A stretch of 41,699 nucleotides of DNA from Geobacteraceae bacterium (GTDB lineage: Bacteria; Desulfobacterota; Desulfuromonadia; Geobacterales; Geobacteraceae). The first letter of the stretch is position 1. The number at the start of each line of letters is the position of its first letter. Position numbers and translations under genes: made by a program. The DNA is taken from the NCBI GenBank assembly GCA_023701365.1, contig JAMPXD010000008.1, forward strand, positions 1-41,699. The letters are read 5' to 3'. The notes under the pieces are model-generated. The model did no database searches, was not told where the DNA came from, and saw nothing but the letters and a program-made list of their open reading frames with translations. Shown here one piece after another: positions 41,651 to 41,699 of this stretch.

Positions 41651-41699
41651 CTTATTGGTGGAATGGTTTAATTCTGTAACTGCCTGGATTTTCTCTGAG

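Overview
The window looks like a chromosomal segment from a dissimilatory metal-reducing deltaproteobacterium of the Geobacter/Geotalea type. The grounds are a porin-cytochrome gene set, very large multiheme c-type cytochromes with CXXCH motifs, sigma-54 style promoters, and typical Gram-negative envelope genes (lpxH, plsY, mltG, lepB, copA). The taxonomic placement is inference. No RNA polymerase, ribosomal RNA or tRNA gene was seen.

Layout. 1-6.2 kb is a putative outer-membrane electron conduit: a pentaheme lipoprotein, a beta-barrel, an NHL-propeller lipoprotein, a small S23-type four-helix-bundle protein and a cytochrome with 10 CXXCH plus two CX3CH sites. 6.2-23.7 kb holds two homologous giant cytochromes (1327 and 1580 residues), each interrupted in frame by one UGA at the same place (Sec141 and Sec148). 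A hairpin with bacterial SECIS geometry lies at the same offset behind each UGA, so both are best read as selenocysteine-containing multiheme cytochromes. Both have a sigma-54-type promoter, a shared upstream palindrome and a shared hairpin in the 5' leader. Their last 0.93 kb, including the terminator, is nearly identical DNA. Between them lie a cohesin-like/dockerin-like secreted protein, a double seven-bladed propeller protein, and a minus-strand operon of lipoprotein, PAS histidine kinase and NarL-type regulator.

23.9-41.4 kb is mostly ordinary: a lipoprotein, DUF948 and YtxH proteins, YihY, a penicillin-binding transpeptidase, a YkgJ-like protein, LpxH, a UPF0158 protein, an AI-2E type permease, a CopA-rhodanese-MauE operon, PlsY, a SEL1-repeat protein, MltG, a receiver/J-like/TPR protein and an unusual signal peptidase I with Thr in place of the catalytic Ser.

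The second striking theme is repeats. Arrays of the heptamer TTTGCAC, often arranged as GTGCAAA arm - core - TTTGCAC arm, occur at least eight times. Because 7 is coprime with 3, the TTTGCAC arm reads as the hydrophobic heptapeptide FALCTLH in all three frames, while the opposite strand reads VQSAKCK, or MQNAKCK in the ATGCAAA variant. In the conduit operon these arms actually form the start codons, charged n-regions and hydrophobic cores of signal peptides, so the element behaves like a portable signal peptide. Three other palindromic repeat families are also present: a 170-bp CACGGAT element in three copies, a 110-bp element in two copies, and a 165-bp GGGGAGG palindrome.
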